A DNA stretch of 64,000 bases, taken from positions 124,001 through 188,000 of the forward strand of contig NZ_RHIB01000001.1 in the NCBI RefSeq assembly GCF_003710255.1. Direction: 5' to 3'. Shown one piece after another: positions 27,618 to 36,761 of the stretch. A model generated the notes under the pieces. It did no database searches. It worked only from the letters and a program-made list of their open reading frames with translations, and was not told the origin of the DNA. Numbering within the stretch: position 1 is the first letter of the stretch; the number at the start of each line of letters is the position of its first letter. The translations under genes and the position numbers were made by a program. This DNA comes from Alteribacter keqinensis (GTDB taxonomy: Bacteria > Bacillota > Bacilli > Bacillales > Salisediminibacteriaceae).

Positions 27618-29354
27618 ATGAGCTGGAAGACACAGTTTGAAAAATGGATGGGGTATGACAGCCTTCGTGAAGATTTAAAAGAGGAACTTTTAAAGCAAGC
27701 GGAGGATGAAACATATCTTGAAGACAGCTTTTACAAAAATCTTGAGTTTGGTACAGGTGGAATGCGGGGTGAAATCGGACCGGGTACGAACCGGATGAAC
27801 GTTTATACAATCCGCAAAGCTGCTCAGGGGCTGGCAGATTACATGAAAGCTGCCGGAGAAGAAGCGATGTCCAGAGGCGTTGTTATTGCCCATGACAACC
27901 GCCGGATGAGTCATGAATTTGCCATCGAAGCAGCCTGCACACTCGGGGCAAACGGAGTTAAGGCATACGTCTTTAAGGAATTGCGTCCGACTCCCCAGCT
28001 GTCCTTTGCGGTGCGTGAGCTTAACACACACACAGGTATTATGATTACGGCGAGCCACAACCCTCCGGAATACAACGGGTTTAAAGTTTACGGCGATGAT
28101 GGCGCGCAGCTCGTACCAAAAGATGCAGACCGTCTGATTGAAATGGTAAACGCTGTGGAAAATGAACTTACAATTGAAACAGCCGATAAAGAAACCTTGA
28201 TTGAGAAGGGGCTTTTCCAATATGTTCTTGAAGACCTGGACAAATCATACGGAGAGGCGCTCGAGAGTGTTGTCGTAGATAAAAGCCTTGTCGAAGAAAT
28301 GGGGAGCGATCTCAGTATTGTGTTCACTCCGTTACACGGCGCTGCCCAGACACCGATGATGGACGCTTTTAACCGTGTCGGCTTCAGAAATGTCCACGTC
28401 GTTGAAGAACAGGCTGTAGCGGATACGGAATTTTCGGCAGTAACGTCTCCAAACCCGGAAGAACACCGGGCGTTTGACCATGCTATGATTCTCGGGGACA
28501 AGCGGGATGCAGACATTCTAATTGCCACTGATCCAGACGGTGACCGAGTAGGTGTTGCAGCCAAGGATTCAAATGGCCAGTATAAAGTGCTTACAGGTAA
28601 TCAGACAGGTGCTCTTATGCTTGAATACCTTCTATCCGGGAAAAAAGCTGCAGGAACGCTTCCTGAAAACGGTGTGGTAATTAAAACAATTGTAACGTCT
28701 GAAATGGGACGCCGGATTGCCGGATCCTACGGTGTGGAAACGCTGGACGTACTGACCGGATTTAAGTTTATCGGTGAAAAGATCCGCGAGTATGAAAAGA
28801 CAAAAGAGAATACGTATCTTTTCGGTTATGAAGAAAGTTATGGCTACTTAATTGAACCATTTGCCCGTGACAAAGATGCCATCCAGGCCGTTCTTCTGGC
28901 GTCAGAAGTTGCGGCTTACTATAAAAAACAGGGTAAGACTCTTTTTGAAGGTCTGACAGAATTATATGAGAAGTATGGATACTACCTTGAGGATCTTGAA
29001 TCATTCGTCTTCAAAGGAAAAAGCGGAGCTGAAACAATGGCCCGTATGATGGAATCATTCCGAAGTGAACCGATGAAAGAACAGGCTGGCCAGAAAGTGA
29101 AATGGCAGGAAGACTACTCAACCGGCACACGCACGAACATGCTGGACGGCTCTTCTGAAAACATTGATCTTCCTTCCTCCAATGTCATTAAAGTGGTACT
29201 GGAAGACGGTTCCTGGTACTGCCTTCGTCCATCAGGCACCGAGCCGAAAATTAAAGCCTACTTCGGAGTGAAAAAGACCTCACTCAGTGAAGCGGAAAAC
29301 CAGCTTGAACAGCTGAAGGACGCTGTTTTACAAAAAGTAAATGAAATGTCATAG
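27618..29354 (+). CDS. pgcA: Phosphoglucomutase / phospho-sugar mutase
   Basis: 578 residues of the alpha-D-phosphohexomutase superfamily, the PgcA type of Bacillus. It interconverts glucose-1-phosphate and glucose-6-phosphate. The phosphoserine is Ser146 in TASHNPPEYNG; the metal loop DPDGDRVG and the C-terminal phosphate-binding RPSGTEPKIK are present. The start follows ATGAGGAGGAACTAA. Lying after the Leloir and glycerol genes, it supplies the step that brings galactose-derived glucose-1-phosphate into glycolysis. It also feeds UDP-glucose synthesis. Confidence 0.93.
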   Translation: MSWKTQFEKWMGYDSLREDLKEELLKQAEDETYLEDSFYKNLEFGTGGMRGEIGPGTNRMNVYTIRKAAQGLADYMKAAGEEAMSRGVVIAHDNRRMSHEFAIEAACTLGANGVKAYVFKELRPTPQLSFAVRELNTHTGIMITASHNPPEYNGFKVYGDDGAQLVPKDADRLIEMVNAVENELTIETADKETLIEKGLFQYVLEDLDKSYGEALESVVVDKSLVEEMGSDLSIVFTPLHGAAQTPMMDAFNRVGFRNVHVVEEQAVADTEFSAVTSPNPEEHRAFDHAMILGDKRDADILIATDPDGDRVGVAAKDSNGQYKVLTGNQTGALMLEYLLSGKKAAGTLPENGVVIKTIVTSEMGRRIAGSYGVETLDVLTGFKFIGEKIREYEKTKENTYLFGYEESYGYLIEPFARDKDAIQAVLLASEVAAYYKKQGKTLFEGLTELYEKYGYYLEDLESFVFKGKSGAETMARMMESFRSEPMKEQAGQKVKWQEDYSTGTRTNMLDGSSENIDLPSSNVIKVVLEDGSWYCLRPSGTEPKIKAYFGVKKTSLSEAENQLEQLKDAVLQKVNEMS

Positions 29355-29368
29355 AACCAACCGGGAAG

Positions 29369-29402
29369 AAGCATGTTGTTTTTCATTCAGCATGCTTTTT
29401 TC
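29369..29402 (+). terminator. Rho-independent terminator of pgcA
   Basis: AAGCATG (29369-29375) pairs with CATGCTT (29391-29397), followed by TTTTC. Confidence 0.7.
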
Positions 29403-29496
29403 TTTTCTTTTCAAGATGGTTTATTTATAATAGTAATTAACATTATTTGTGATTTTTGTCAGAATAATTAACCGAATCAGATGAGGTAGTGAGTAT

Positions 29497-29688
29497 ATGG
29501 TATTGTTGCACGACCTGAAACGTTATGTGGAAGACAAGCGTCAGCTTATGATGCTGTCGGCTAAAAAAAACAGTTTAACCTCCGAGGAAACCGTCAGGTA
29601 CAGTCAGGAACTGGACGAACTTTTAAATCTGTACCAGCAATACACGAACAGCACAAAGAAAAGCGCAGGTGATGCGGGCTTTAGTTAA
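29497..29688 (+). CDS. Spo0E-like aspartyl-phosphate phosphatase
   Basis: 63 residues, two predicted helices with the Spo0E-family signature SQELDELLNLYQQY near residues 34-47. Such proteins remove phosphate from Spo0A-P and delay sporulation. The start at 29497 follows GATGAGGTAGTGAGTAT, a weak to moderate ribosome binding site. It stands alone, with a small hairpin (AAAAGCTGTGCATCTCTGTGCTTTTTT) at 29,688-29,715 that may terminate it. Confidence 0.75.
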   Translation: MVLLHDLKRYVEDKRQLMMLSAKKNSLTSEETVRYSQELDELLNLYQQYTNSTKKSAGDAGFS

Positions 29689-29772
29689 AAAGCTGTGCAT
29701 CTCTGTGCTTTTTTATCTTACCGGTATTAAAATCCTACGGTTATAAAAAGAGAAAAGTGAGTTGACATAAAC

Positions 29773-30360
29773 ATGAAAGATCAGATCTTTACAACCGAAA
29801 CGTTCAGCAGCTTGCCAGAACAGATCGAGCGGTGTACCTTTACTGACTGTCAGTTTAGAGGTGCGGATCTCCAGGATGTAAAAACATCCGGCTGTGTGTT
29901 CGAAAACTGTGATTTTACCGGGGCAAGACTGAATGATTCCACTCATCATACCTCGGCTTTTCTAAATTGTGATTTTCAGATGGCAAATCTGTGGACGGTG
30001 AACTTCTCGTACTGCAAAATGACGGGGTCTTCTTTTACGGAAGCCATCCTTACAGGAATGACTATTGAAGAGGGAGACTGGTCCTACGTCAATTTAAGGC
30101 TTCAGAGTCTCGGAAAGCAGTCGTTCAAAAATGTCCGTCTGCTGGAAGCTGATTTCTATGAAGCTGATTTATCAGGCGCGGTTTTTACCGGTGCGGATCT
30201 GACACGGGCAAAACTGATGAAAGCCCTACTTAAAAAGACAGACCTTCGCGAAGCCGTGGTGGATGGCATTAACTTTAAGGATCTGACACTCCAGGAGACG
30301 AAGCTTGATTGGCACCAGGCGATACGTGTAGCAGAAAGCCACGGAGCGAAAGTCGATTAA
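29773..30360 (+). CDS. Pentapeptide repeat protein
   Basis: 195 residues with A(D/N)LXX-type five-residue repeats through most of the chain (FRGADLQDV, FENCDFTGARL, FLNCDFQMANL, LLEADFYEADLSGAVFTGADLTRAKLMKA). They would fold as a right-handed quadrilateral helix. Length and layout resemble the Qnr/McbG-like group, some of which protect DNA gyrase, but the sequence does not show a target. The ribosome binding site is poor (AGTGAGTTGACATAAAC). A bidirectional terminator separates it from the convergent PII-like gene. Confidence 0.82.
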   Translation: MKDQIFTTETFSSLPEQIERCTFTDCQFRGADLQDVKTSGCVFENCDFTGARLNDSTHHTSAFLNCDFQMANLWTVNFSYCKMTGSSFTEAILTGMTIEEGDWSYVNLRLQSLGKQSFKNVRLLEADFYEADLSGAVFTGADLTRAKLMKALLKKTDLREAVVDGINFKDLTLQETKLDWHQAIRVAESHGAKVD

Positions 30361-30361
30361 G

Positions 30362-30403
30362 AGGTTGATCCAAAAGGTCGTTTTTACCTCTTGGATCAAC
30401 CTT
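30362..30403. terminator. Bidirectional terminator between convergent genes
   Basis: AGGTTGATCCAA pairs with TTGGATCAACCT (one mismatch further in), lying between the pentapeptide gene and the minus-strand PII-like gene. Confidence 0.7.
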
Positions 30404-30404
30404 C

Positions 30405-31103
30405 CTATTCTTCATCCTGCAGAAGATGGTGTATGCCTACCGTCTCCTCTACAGGCAAAACAAAACAAATGCCTTTCCCCGGTTGATTCAGCTCGGTTCC
30501 TTCTTCGATTTTCGATAGAACTTCTTTTGTCTTATCACGTTTAATGAGGGTTAAAACAATGTCTTTTTCCGGCTCGATGCTAAGGGAAAGAAGCTTGGCC
30601 TTTTCATGGATGCCACTGCCCCGGCCGTTCAGGATCGTTCCGCCTTCAGCTCCCCCTTCAATGGAAGAGTCTACTACTTTGCCCGCATCTCCTTTATTTA
30701 CGATCGTCACGATCAGGTTGAATCCCTTATTGTCGTCGGTCATTTCAGCCAGATCCTCCTTTTCTCTCTCTTCATAGTCCATATGATTAATGCCCATTGT
30801 TTTTTTTATATCGATAATACAGCCAAGCCCTTGTCCCTTTTTATCGAGTTTAACAGTATCAATAATGTTTCCTAATACATCCGGCAGGATTTCATCCCGG
30901 ACCAGTGTAAAAATCAGATCCTTCTCATAAATCTGGTCGAGACCGAACGACTTTCCTTTTTCATGAATGCCTCTGCCATTGGCGAGAAGAACGGTTCCCC
31001 CTTCAGCTCCGGCAGCTTTGGATGCTTTCATTACTTTTTTTGACCTGCCCCGCTTTACAATGGTGAGTATGAGCTTATGATCGTGCTTTTTCGATGGTGT
31101 CAT
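30405..31103 (-). CDS. Double-domain PII-like protein (DUF1538-associated)
   Basis: 232 residues containing two GlnB-like halves: about 8-105 (KLILTIVKRGRSKKVMKASKAAGAEGGTVL) and about 128-225 (LIVTIVNKGDAGKVVDSSIEGGAEGGTIL), each with a GxGIHEK element. PII proteins bind nucleotides and switch transporters or enzymes. The start at 31103 is preceded by GGAAGGAGAGTACATCTTC and overlaps the upstream DUF1538 stop (ATGA). It is the last gene of a three-gene unit with two DUF1538 membrane proteins, so it probably gates that membrane complex. The effector is unknown. Confidence 0.75.
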   Translation of the reverse strand: MTPSKKHDHKLILTIVKRGRSKKVMKASKAAGAEGGTVLLANGRGIHEKGKSFGLDQIYEKDLIFTLVRDEILPDVLGNIIDTVKLDKKGQGLGCIIDIKKTMGINHMDYEEREKEDLAEMTDDNKGFNLIVTIVNKGDAGKVVDSSIEGGAEGGTILNGRGSGIHEKAKLLSLSIEPEKDIVLTLIKRDKTKEVLSKIEEGTELNQPGKGICFVLPVEETVGIHHLLQDEE

Positions 31104-31831
31104 GAAGATGTACTCTCCTTCCATTTGTAAATTAATCCGAGTATGAGTACAGACAGAATAGGTGTAATTGCAACGAGGGCAATCATACCAAACCCATCCA
31201 TCAATGGATCCCGGCCTTCTGTTACTTCTGCAATCCCTACTGCAATCGCCATAATAAAGGTGACCGTCATCGGACCGGTAGCGACACCGCCTGCGTCAAA
31301 AGCTATGGAAATGAACCGGTCCTTTGAAAAGAAAATGAGGATGAGAGCAAGGGCGTACCCTGGAACGATTAAATACCAGAGCGGGATGCCAAGAACAATC
31401 CTGAACATGGATAACGCGATCGAGCAGGCAACCCCGATAGACAGGGTGATAAGCATGACGTTTTTTGAGATGGACCCCGATGTTACCTTTTCCACTTCAT
31501 AGTTTAAGATACGAATCGCAGGTTCTGCAAATGTTGCTGTAAACCCAAACAAAAATCCGAGAACCGGGAGGAGAATAAGGGTGTTTTCCCTTTCTCCAAG
31601 AAGCTCTCCAATCACTTCGCCGGCAGGGAAGAAGCCTACTTCAACACCCTGTAAAAAGAGCGAGAGCCCCATAAATGTAAGCACAATTCCGATTAAAACG
31701 TTTTTAATTCTTTCCTTGTCCATTTTGAGAAAGAAAAGCTGGAAGACAAGGAAAAATATCAACAAGGGGATAACCGCCATCGTTACTTCCAAAAACACGT
31801 GGTCAAATCCTTCAAACAGTTCCCTGATCAT
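31100..31831 (-). CDS. DUF1538 membrane protein (second of pair)
   Basis: 243 residues with about seven membrane segments and the DUF1538 elements FAEPAIRILNYEVEKVTSG and FDAGGVATGPMTVTF. It is similar all along its length to the upstream gene, so the two are probably halves of one pseudo-symmetric complex. The start at 31831 overlaps the stop of the upstream gene, and its stop overlaps the PII-like start. The transported substance, if any, is unknown. Confidence 0.8.
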   Translation of the reverse strand: MIRELFEGFDHVFLEVTMAVIPLLIFFLVFQLFFLKMDKERIKNVLIGIVLTFMGLSLFLQGVEVGFFPAGEVIGELLGERENTLILLPVLGFLFGFTATFAEPAIRILNYEVEKVTSGSISKNVMLITLSIGVACSIALSMFRIVLGIPLWYLIVPGYALALILIFFSKDRFISIAFDAGGVATGPMTVTFIMAIAVGIAEVTEGRDPLMDGFGMIALVAITPILSVLILGLIYKWKESTSS

Positions 31832-32523
31832 CCGTAAATCACCCCCAGAATCATGACGGCAATGATCGGTCCGATTGAGGCAAGAGCCACAAGGCCGAAT
31901 CCTTCACTTGAAGACCCTTTCCCACCGCGGATAACGGAGGCGACCCCGACGCCCAGGGCAAGGATAAATGGAACGGTCATCGGTCCGGTTGTCACACCGC
32001 CGGCATCAAAGGAAATGGGAATAAAGTTGTCCGGGGTGAACAAGGCAAGTGCAAAAACAAGGGTGTATCCCCCGACAAGGAGGTATTTGAGTGGGATTTC
32101 AAAGATGGTTCTTGCCATCGCAAGTGCCACAAAGATCCCAACCCCGAGAGCGACCGTATACACGAGGGTTGTATTTGTAATTTCACCGCCTGAAACCTGG
32201 TCCACTTGAAGAGCGAGGACACGCACGTCAGGCTCGGCGATCGTCACAGCAACCCCGAGAATAAACCCGACAGTAATAACAAGCCATGGTTTTTTCGACT
32301 TGGGCAGGTTGGAGCCAATAAGTTCACCAATCGGCAGGAGTCCGATATGTACCCCGAGTAAAAAAAGAAAGAGTCCGAGTCCAACCATAACGACACCGAA
32401 CAAAAATCGAATGAAGACGTCTGTGGGCATCCCGATAACCGTAAACTGCAGTAAAATGATAAGGGCTGCCATTGGCAGGATTGCGAGACTGACTTCTTTG
32501 AACTGGTCTAATACATTCTTCAT
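31828..32523 (-). CDS. DUF1538 membrane protein (first of pair)
   Basis: 231 residues, polytopic, with the DUF1538 elements IAEPDVRVLALQVDQVSGG and SFDAGGVTTGPMTVPFILALG. The ATG at 32523 follows TTGGGGAGATGCT. It heads the DUF1538-DUF1538-PII operon; all three junctions overlap by 4 bp, indicating tight coupling. The family has no proven function known to me; the PII-like partner points to a regulated channel or transporter. Confidence 0.8.
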   Translation of the reverse strand: MKNVLDQFKEVSLAILPMAALIILLQFTVIGMPTDVFIRFLFGVVMVGLGLFLFLLGVHIGLLPIGELIGSNLPKSKKPWLVITVGFILGVAVTIAEPDVRVLALQVDQVSGGEITNTTLVYTVALGVGIFVALAMARTIFEIPLKYLLVGGYTLVFALALFTPDNFIPISFDAGGVTTGPMTVPFILALGVGVASVIRGGKGSSSEGFGLVALASIGPIIAVMILGVIYG

Positions 32524-32758
32524 AGCATCTCCCCAACATTTCTGGATTTATAGTGTAAAGGGATAAAACGAAGCAGAGCGAATGAGGATTAATCTTTGTA
32601 TAGCTCTTCACTTACTAATACCCTTCAGTCCCTTTTATTACGCTTAAAAATATGCGTGCGAAAACTTAACTGAATTTTCTATTTAATTGTACAATCCTTG
32701 GTTACTTTTTGAAATATCGGTGTATACTGTTAAAAAGAAATTGAAAGCGGTGGGGAAA

Positions 32759-32893
32759 GTGGCCATTATTTACATCTGTAAGCAGTGTAATGGTGCCGGT
32801 CATGTGGAGAGGAAGCTTTGGTTTTTGTCGAGGAAGAGCAACTGCCGCTTTTGTGAAGGAAAAGGAAAGAGAAGATATAATAAGCCGGTTTAA
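32759..32893 (+). CDS. Small zinc-finger protein with two DnaJ-type CxxCxGxG motifs
   Basis: A 44-residue product starting at GTG 32759, with CKQCNGAGH and CRFCEGKGK. These two copies of the DnaJ zinc-finger half-motif could together bind one Zn2+. The start is uncertain: GGGG four bases before the GTG is the only ribosome-binding-like sequence, and an upstream in-frame ATG at 32687 has none. It is too small to be a J-protein; it may be a free-standing zinc ribbon. No neighbour explains it. Confidence 0.5.
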   Translation: MAIIYICKQCNGAGHVERKLWFLSRKSNCRFCEGKGKRRYNKPV

Positions 32894-32958
32894 ATGGAGA
32901 GTCTGTTTTTGGGAAAGAGGGCTTTTTTGTTGTGGTTTTTGGTTGGTGAATGTGCTTA

Positions 32959-33081
32959 ACCGTTAATAGGAGAGGTAAAGCATTTAATCAGGGAACAGAA
33001 GCCGTTAATGGATGCAACCAAGCCGCGAATAGAGCGCATAAACCCGTTAATGCCAGTGGAGCCGTTAAACAGCGAGGACTA
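32959..33081. repeat. 21-bp periodic array, about six units
   Basis: The motif (G/A)CCGTTAAT recurs at 32959, 32980, 33001, 33022, 33043 and 33061: four steps of 21 bp and one of 18. The other positions vary. An open frame through it reads like VNxxxKA repeats but has no ribosome binding site, and I do not call it a gene. Confidence 0.65.
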
Positions 33082-33117
33082 GCCCCGAAGACGCGACTAT
33101 ACCTGCCTCACCTAAGC

Positions 33118-33155
33118 AAAAAACCCCCTATCCAGAATGGACAGGGGGTTATAAC
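33118..33155 (-). terminator. Rho-independent terminator of prfC
   Basis: On the minus strand AACCCCCTGTCC pairs with GGATAGGGGGTT (one mismatch) followed by TTTTTTG; ten bases after the prfC stop. Confidence 0.8.
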
Positions 33156-33164
33156 TGTTTTTTA

Positions 33165-34709
33165 CTACTCAAGCAGCTCCCAGCCGGTTGAGAGCTTCAG
33201 GTCAGGGTATTTATCCTGGAAGAAGCGAAGGGAAAATTCGTTTTCAAACAGGAGAACCGAACGGTCATGCTGGTCTTTTACAAGCATCTTACGGCTGTCG
33301 GTCATGTTGTCGGTAATTTCACCTTTCGTTACCCAACGGGCGAGCTCGTGAGTCATGTGGATGAACTCGATATCCACGTTGTACTCATTTTTCATGCGGT
33401 ACTCAAACACCTGAAACTGAAGTTCACCGACGGCACCGATAATGTAATCGTCAAAATACGGTGTGCGGTAAAGCTGAATCGTTCCTTCCTGGACAAGCTG
33501 TTTCATGCCTTTGTGATACTGCTTGTGCTTCAATGCGTTTTTTGCCATTATTTTCGCGAATTTCTCAGGCGGGAACTGAGGCATTTCTTCATACTGGAAT
33601 GCCTCACTGCCGGTGACAATCGTGTCGCCTACCTCAAAGTTACCGGAGTCGTAAAGACCGATGATGTCTCCCGGAAGAGCGTCATTGACGGTTTCACGGT
33701 CCGAAGCAAAGAAGGAGTGGGACTGTGAGAGCTTCATTTTTTTGCCCGTACGTGAAAGCATGACTTCCATCCCACGCTGGAATCTGCCGGAACAAATCCG
33801 CAGGAATGCGATTCGGTCACGGTGGTTCGGGTTCATGTTTGCTTGGATCTTAAAGATAAATCCACTGAACGTGTCTCCGTCTGTACTGATCAGTTCCCCC
33901 CCCGCTTTTCTCGGCTGGGGCGGTGCAGCAAGATTGACGAATTCATCGAGGAACGACTGCACCCCGAAGCTGGAAAGGGCACTTCCGAAGAAGACCGGGG
34001 TAAGCTCACCATTACGGACTTTGTCCATCGTGAAGTCGTTACCTGCTTCGTCCAAAAGCATAACATCTTCTTCAAGCTTTTCTTTCTCATAGTCCTCAAG
34101 CATTGTCTGCTCGTCGTAGTCCACAATGACACGTTCGTGCTGATCATTGTAAATTTCAATTTTGTTCTTCTCACGGCTGTAAATGCCTTTGAGGGTTTTA
34201 CCCATTCCGATTGGCCAGTTCATCGGATACGTTTCCATCTCAAGAACTTCTTCAATTTCAGCTAAAAGATCAAGAGGGTCTTTTCCTTCACGGTCAAGCT
34301 TATTGATGAACGTGAGGATTGGAATTCCCCGCATTTTACATACTTTAAAGAGCTTCAGGGTCTGGGCTTCGATCCCTTTTACGCTGTCGATCACCATTAC
34401 GGCAGTGTCCACGGCAGTAAGTGTACGGTACGTATCTTCACTGAAGTCCTGGTGTCCTGGTGTATCGAGAATATTGATTTGTACGTCGTCATAAATGAGC
34501 TGCATCACACTGGACGTAACGGAGATTCCACGTTGTTTTTCGATCTCCATCCAGTCGGAAGTCGCAAACTTTCCGCTCTTTTTTCCTTTAACCGTTCCTG
34601 CGTCACGGATCCCTCCGCCGAGGAATAACAGCTTCTCGGTCAATGTGGTTTTCCCGGCGTCCGGGTGGGAGATGATGGCAAATGTTTTTCTTGGTAATTC
34701 GGCAGTCAT
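33165..34709 (-). CDS. prfC: Peptide chain release factor 3
   Basis: 514 residues, a translational GTPase that recycles RF1/RF2 from the ribosome. G1 motif [10 protein letters not shown] at about residues 14-23, G3 [16 protein letters not shown]4 [10 protein letters not shown]. The start at 34709 (MTAELPRKT) is chosen because GAAAGGG lies at good distance before it; in-frame ATGs 6 and 24 nt upstream are too near to or before that site. RF3 is present in some but not all Bacillaceae. Single-gene unit. Confidence 0.93.
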   Translation of the reverse strand: MTAELPRKTFAIISHPDAGKTTLTEKLLFLGGGIRDAGTVKGKKSGKFATSDWMEIEKQRGISVTSSVMQLIYDDVQINILDTPGHQDFSEDTYRTLTAVDTAVMVIDSVKGIEAQTLKLFKVCKMRGIPILTFINKLDREGKDPLDLLAEIEEVLEMETYPMNWPIGMGKTLKGIYSREKNKIEIYNDQHERVIVDYDEQTMLEDYEKEKLEEDVMLLDEAGNDFTMDKVRNGELTPVFFGSALSSFGVQSFLDEFVNLAAPPQPRKAGGELISTDGDTFSGFIFKIQANMNPNHRDRIAFLRICSGRFQRGMEVMLSRTGKKMKLSQSHSFFASDRETVNDALPGDIIGLYDSGNFEVGDTIVTGSEAFQYEEMPQFPPEKFAKIMAKNALKHKQYHKGMKQLVQEGTIQLYRTPYFDDYIIGAVGELQFQVFEYRMKNEYNVDIEFIHMTHELARWVTKGEITDNMTDSRKMLVKDQHDRSVLLFENEFSLRFFQDKYPDLKLSTGWELLE

Positions 34710-34858
34710 GTACATAACCCTTTCTACATTCAAGCGTTCATATTTACATTCATCTCCCCATTATATACAACTTACGGGCAGGAATCACTCTAAAAATGCA
34801 TGGTTCTTAAACAGAGCGGGAAAATAACACATAAGAGAGAGAGAGGGAGGGAGAAACA

Positions 34859-35116
34859 ATGAAGGATGAACGTTTGTTTTATTATCTTATGTCCGCCATT
34901 TTTGCGATCGTCATCGCCTCAAGCGGAGTGTATGTATTTCAGCAGGCGGCCGAACAGGAATTTTCGTTCCCGAACCATCTGCTGCTTATCGGCCTTGCCT
35001 TTGGGATTTGGGCCATTCTCCGCTGGAAAAGAAAATCGTATCCCTTTGCCTTTATTTTAACGCTGCTCTCGGCATACGCCCTGCTGATGGTAGTATTCAC
35101 CATGCTGGCAATGTAA
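34859..35116 (+). CDS. Small membrane protein, tandem paralogue 1
   Basis: 85 residues with three hydrophobic segments (YLMSAIFAIVIASSGVYVF, HLLLIGLAFGIWAIL, FILTLLSAYALLMVVFTML). The start follows GAGAGGGAGGGAGAAACA. It is similar in size and pattern to the next gene (both have HLLxIxxxFGxWA), so the two arose by tandem duplication and may form a heterodimer. I do not recognise the family. Confidence 0.7.
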   Translation: MKDERLFYYLMSAIFAIVIASSGVYVFQQAAEQEFSFPNHLLLIGLAFGIWAILRWKRKSYPFAFILTLLSAYALLMVVFTMLAM

Positions 35117-35139
35117 AACAAACAACAGGAGTACACATC

Positions 35140-35391
35140 ATGACTAAACAACGCTGGATCTGGCTGATCGCAATCCTCCTCATATTTATGGGAGGACTGC
35201 TCCTTTACAACACGATTCAATCACCTGCACTTCTCTTATCCTTGCCCTATCACCTGCTCATTATAGCTATTATGTTTGGGGTTTGGGCATCGTTTGAGTG
35301 GAGAAAAAATCATAAGAAACTGGCTTACTTATTTATTGCCCTTGCCGTTTATTCCCTTACGGCATTTGCATTTACGACGATGGTTCTTTGA
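35140..35391 (+). CDS. Small membrane protein, tandem paralogue 2
   Basis: 83 residues with three hydrophobic segments, WIWLIAILLIFMGGLLL, YHLLIIAIMFGVWASF and AYLFIALAVYSLTAFAF. The start at 35140 follows ACAACAGGAGTACACATC. It lies 23 bp after its paralogue, so the pair is an operon closed by a strong terminator. Function unknown. Confidence 0.7.
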   Translation: MTKQRWIWLIAILLIFMGGLLLYNTIQSPALLLSLPYHLLIIAIMFGVWASFEWRKNHKKLAYLFIALAVYSLTAFAFTTMVL

Positions 35392-35410
35392 ACCTGATTG
35401 GGATTATAAA

Positions 35411-35445
35411 AAGAGGACCGCCCTGGCTGATGAGGGCGGTCCTTT
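35411..35445 (+). terminator. Rho-independent terminator
   Basis: GGACCGCCCT pairs perfectly with AGGGCGGTCC around an 8-nt loop, followed by TTTC; also usable by the convergent amt gene. Confidence 0.8.
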
Positions 35446-35489
35446 CAAGGAGAAGCAATTCTATTAGATCACCGGCAAAAGCCGGGAGA

Positions 35490-36761
35490 TCACGCTTGAG
35501 ATTTCGCTTCTTCAGGAGCAAAGTTCTCTGGATAGCCATAGCTTCCGTGTTCACTCATATCAAGACCGAGGAGTTCTTTCTCGCGGGATACTCGAAGCCC
35601 TCCAACCATCGGGCGGATGAGTAACAGGAATCCGTAAGAAGCGATAAAGGCGAATGCTCCGCAAGCCATAACGCCGATTGCCTGAACGCCGAGCTGAGTA
35701 AACCCGCCGCCGTAAAGAAGGCCGGCACTTCCGCCGTTCATGGCAGAAAGCTGTGGAGTGGCAAAGAAGCCAGTGGACAATGTACCCCATACCCCGGCTA
35801 CACCGTGTACGGAAAGAGCGTAAATCGGATCGTCGATACCTTTTTTCTCAAAGAACTTCATACTGAAGTGGACGATAATTCCACCTACAAAACCAATGAG
35901 TACGGCTGCCCATGGAGCAACGAAGGCACAAGAGGCGGTAATAGCAACGAGGCCCGCAAGTGCTCCGTTCAGCATCGTCGGAATGTCCGCTTTTCCACGG
36001 TCAACCCATGTAATAAAGAGAGCAGCAATGGCACCTGCAGCTGCAGCAAGCTGCGTATTAAGAGCTACATAGCCGAAAAATCCGTCAGCGACTTCAAGTG
36101 TACTGCCAGCGTTAAAGCCAAACCAGCCAACCCATAGAATCAAGACACCAAGGACAGTGTAAACCTGATTGTGACCGCTCAGTGGATTGGAAGAGCCATT
36201 TGCATTAAATTTCCCAATTCGAGGTTTTAATAAAATCGTTGCGGCCAATGCAGCCATCGCACCGGTCAAGTGAACAACGGTTGAACCGGCAAAATCCTGT
36301 TTATCAAGCCCCGCTAACCAGCCGCTTCCCCAAATCCAGTGTGCAACGACAGGATAAATGAATGCGGCAAACACGACGGCGAAGATGATATAAACAGAAA
36401 TCTTCGCTCTTTCTGCAAAGCCACCTAAAGCAATAGCGAGGGCGATTCCGGCAAAAGCAAGCTGGAACATAAAGTCAACCGAGCCCATCAATCCGTCAAA
36501 TACTCCAGTAAAATCACCAAAGAAAAAGTCAGATAAACCAATAAAGGCATTTCCTTCACCGTAAATAAAACCATAGCCTACTGCCCAAAAAGTAAGTGAG
36601 GCAATTCCAAACGCGAAAATTGATTTACCAGCCGTATGCCCCGCGTTTTTCATTCTTGTCGATCCGGCCTCAAGGAGAATAAATCCTCCCTGCATCAAAA
36701 TAACAAGCACTGTTGCAAAAATAACCCATACGTTGTTCATCAGAAAAATACTGTCTTCCAT
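35490..36761 (-). CDS. amt: Ammonium transporter
   Basis: 423 residues with about 11 membrane segments and the Amt signatures MQGGFILLEAGSTRMKNAGH near the N-terminus and DFAGSTVVHLTGAMAALAAT near residue 160. The phenylalanine-gate and twin-histidine context (VHLTG, SVHGVAGVWGTL) is intact. It conducts ammonium/ammonia into the cell. The start follows TGAAAGGGGAAAGAACTCT. No glnK follows. Upstream, 36,835-36,851 matches the TnrA box TGTNAN7TNACA with one mismatch, a weak hint of nitrogen control. Confidence 0.92.
   Translation of the reverse strand: MEDSIFLMNNVWVIFATVLVILMQGGFILLEAGSTRMKNAGHTAGKSIFAFGIASLTFWAVGYGFIYGEGNAFIGLSDFFFGDFTGVFDGLMGSVDFMFQLAFAGIALAIALGGFAERAKISVYIIFAVVFAAFIYPVVAHWIWGSGWLAGLDKQDFAGSTVVHLTGAMAALAATILLKPRIGKFNANGSSNPLSGHNQVYTVLGVLILWVGWFGFNAGSTLEVADGFFGYVALNTQLAAAAGAIAALFITWVDRGKADIPTMLNGALAGLVAITASCAFVAPWAAVLIGFVGGIIVHFSMKFFEKKGIDDPIYALSVHGVAGVWGTLSTGFFATPQLSAMNGGSAGLLYGGGFTQLGVQAIGVMACGAFAFIASYGFLLLIRPMVGGLRVSREKELLGLDMSEHGSYGYPENFAPEEAKSQA

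Noticed and set aside
32950-33351. Plus-strand frame through the repeat array into prfC
   Set aside because: It is made of the 21-bp repeat and then runs antisense to prfC; no ribosome binding site.
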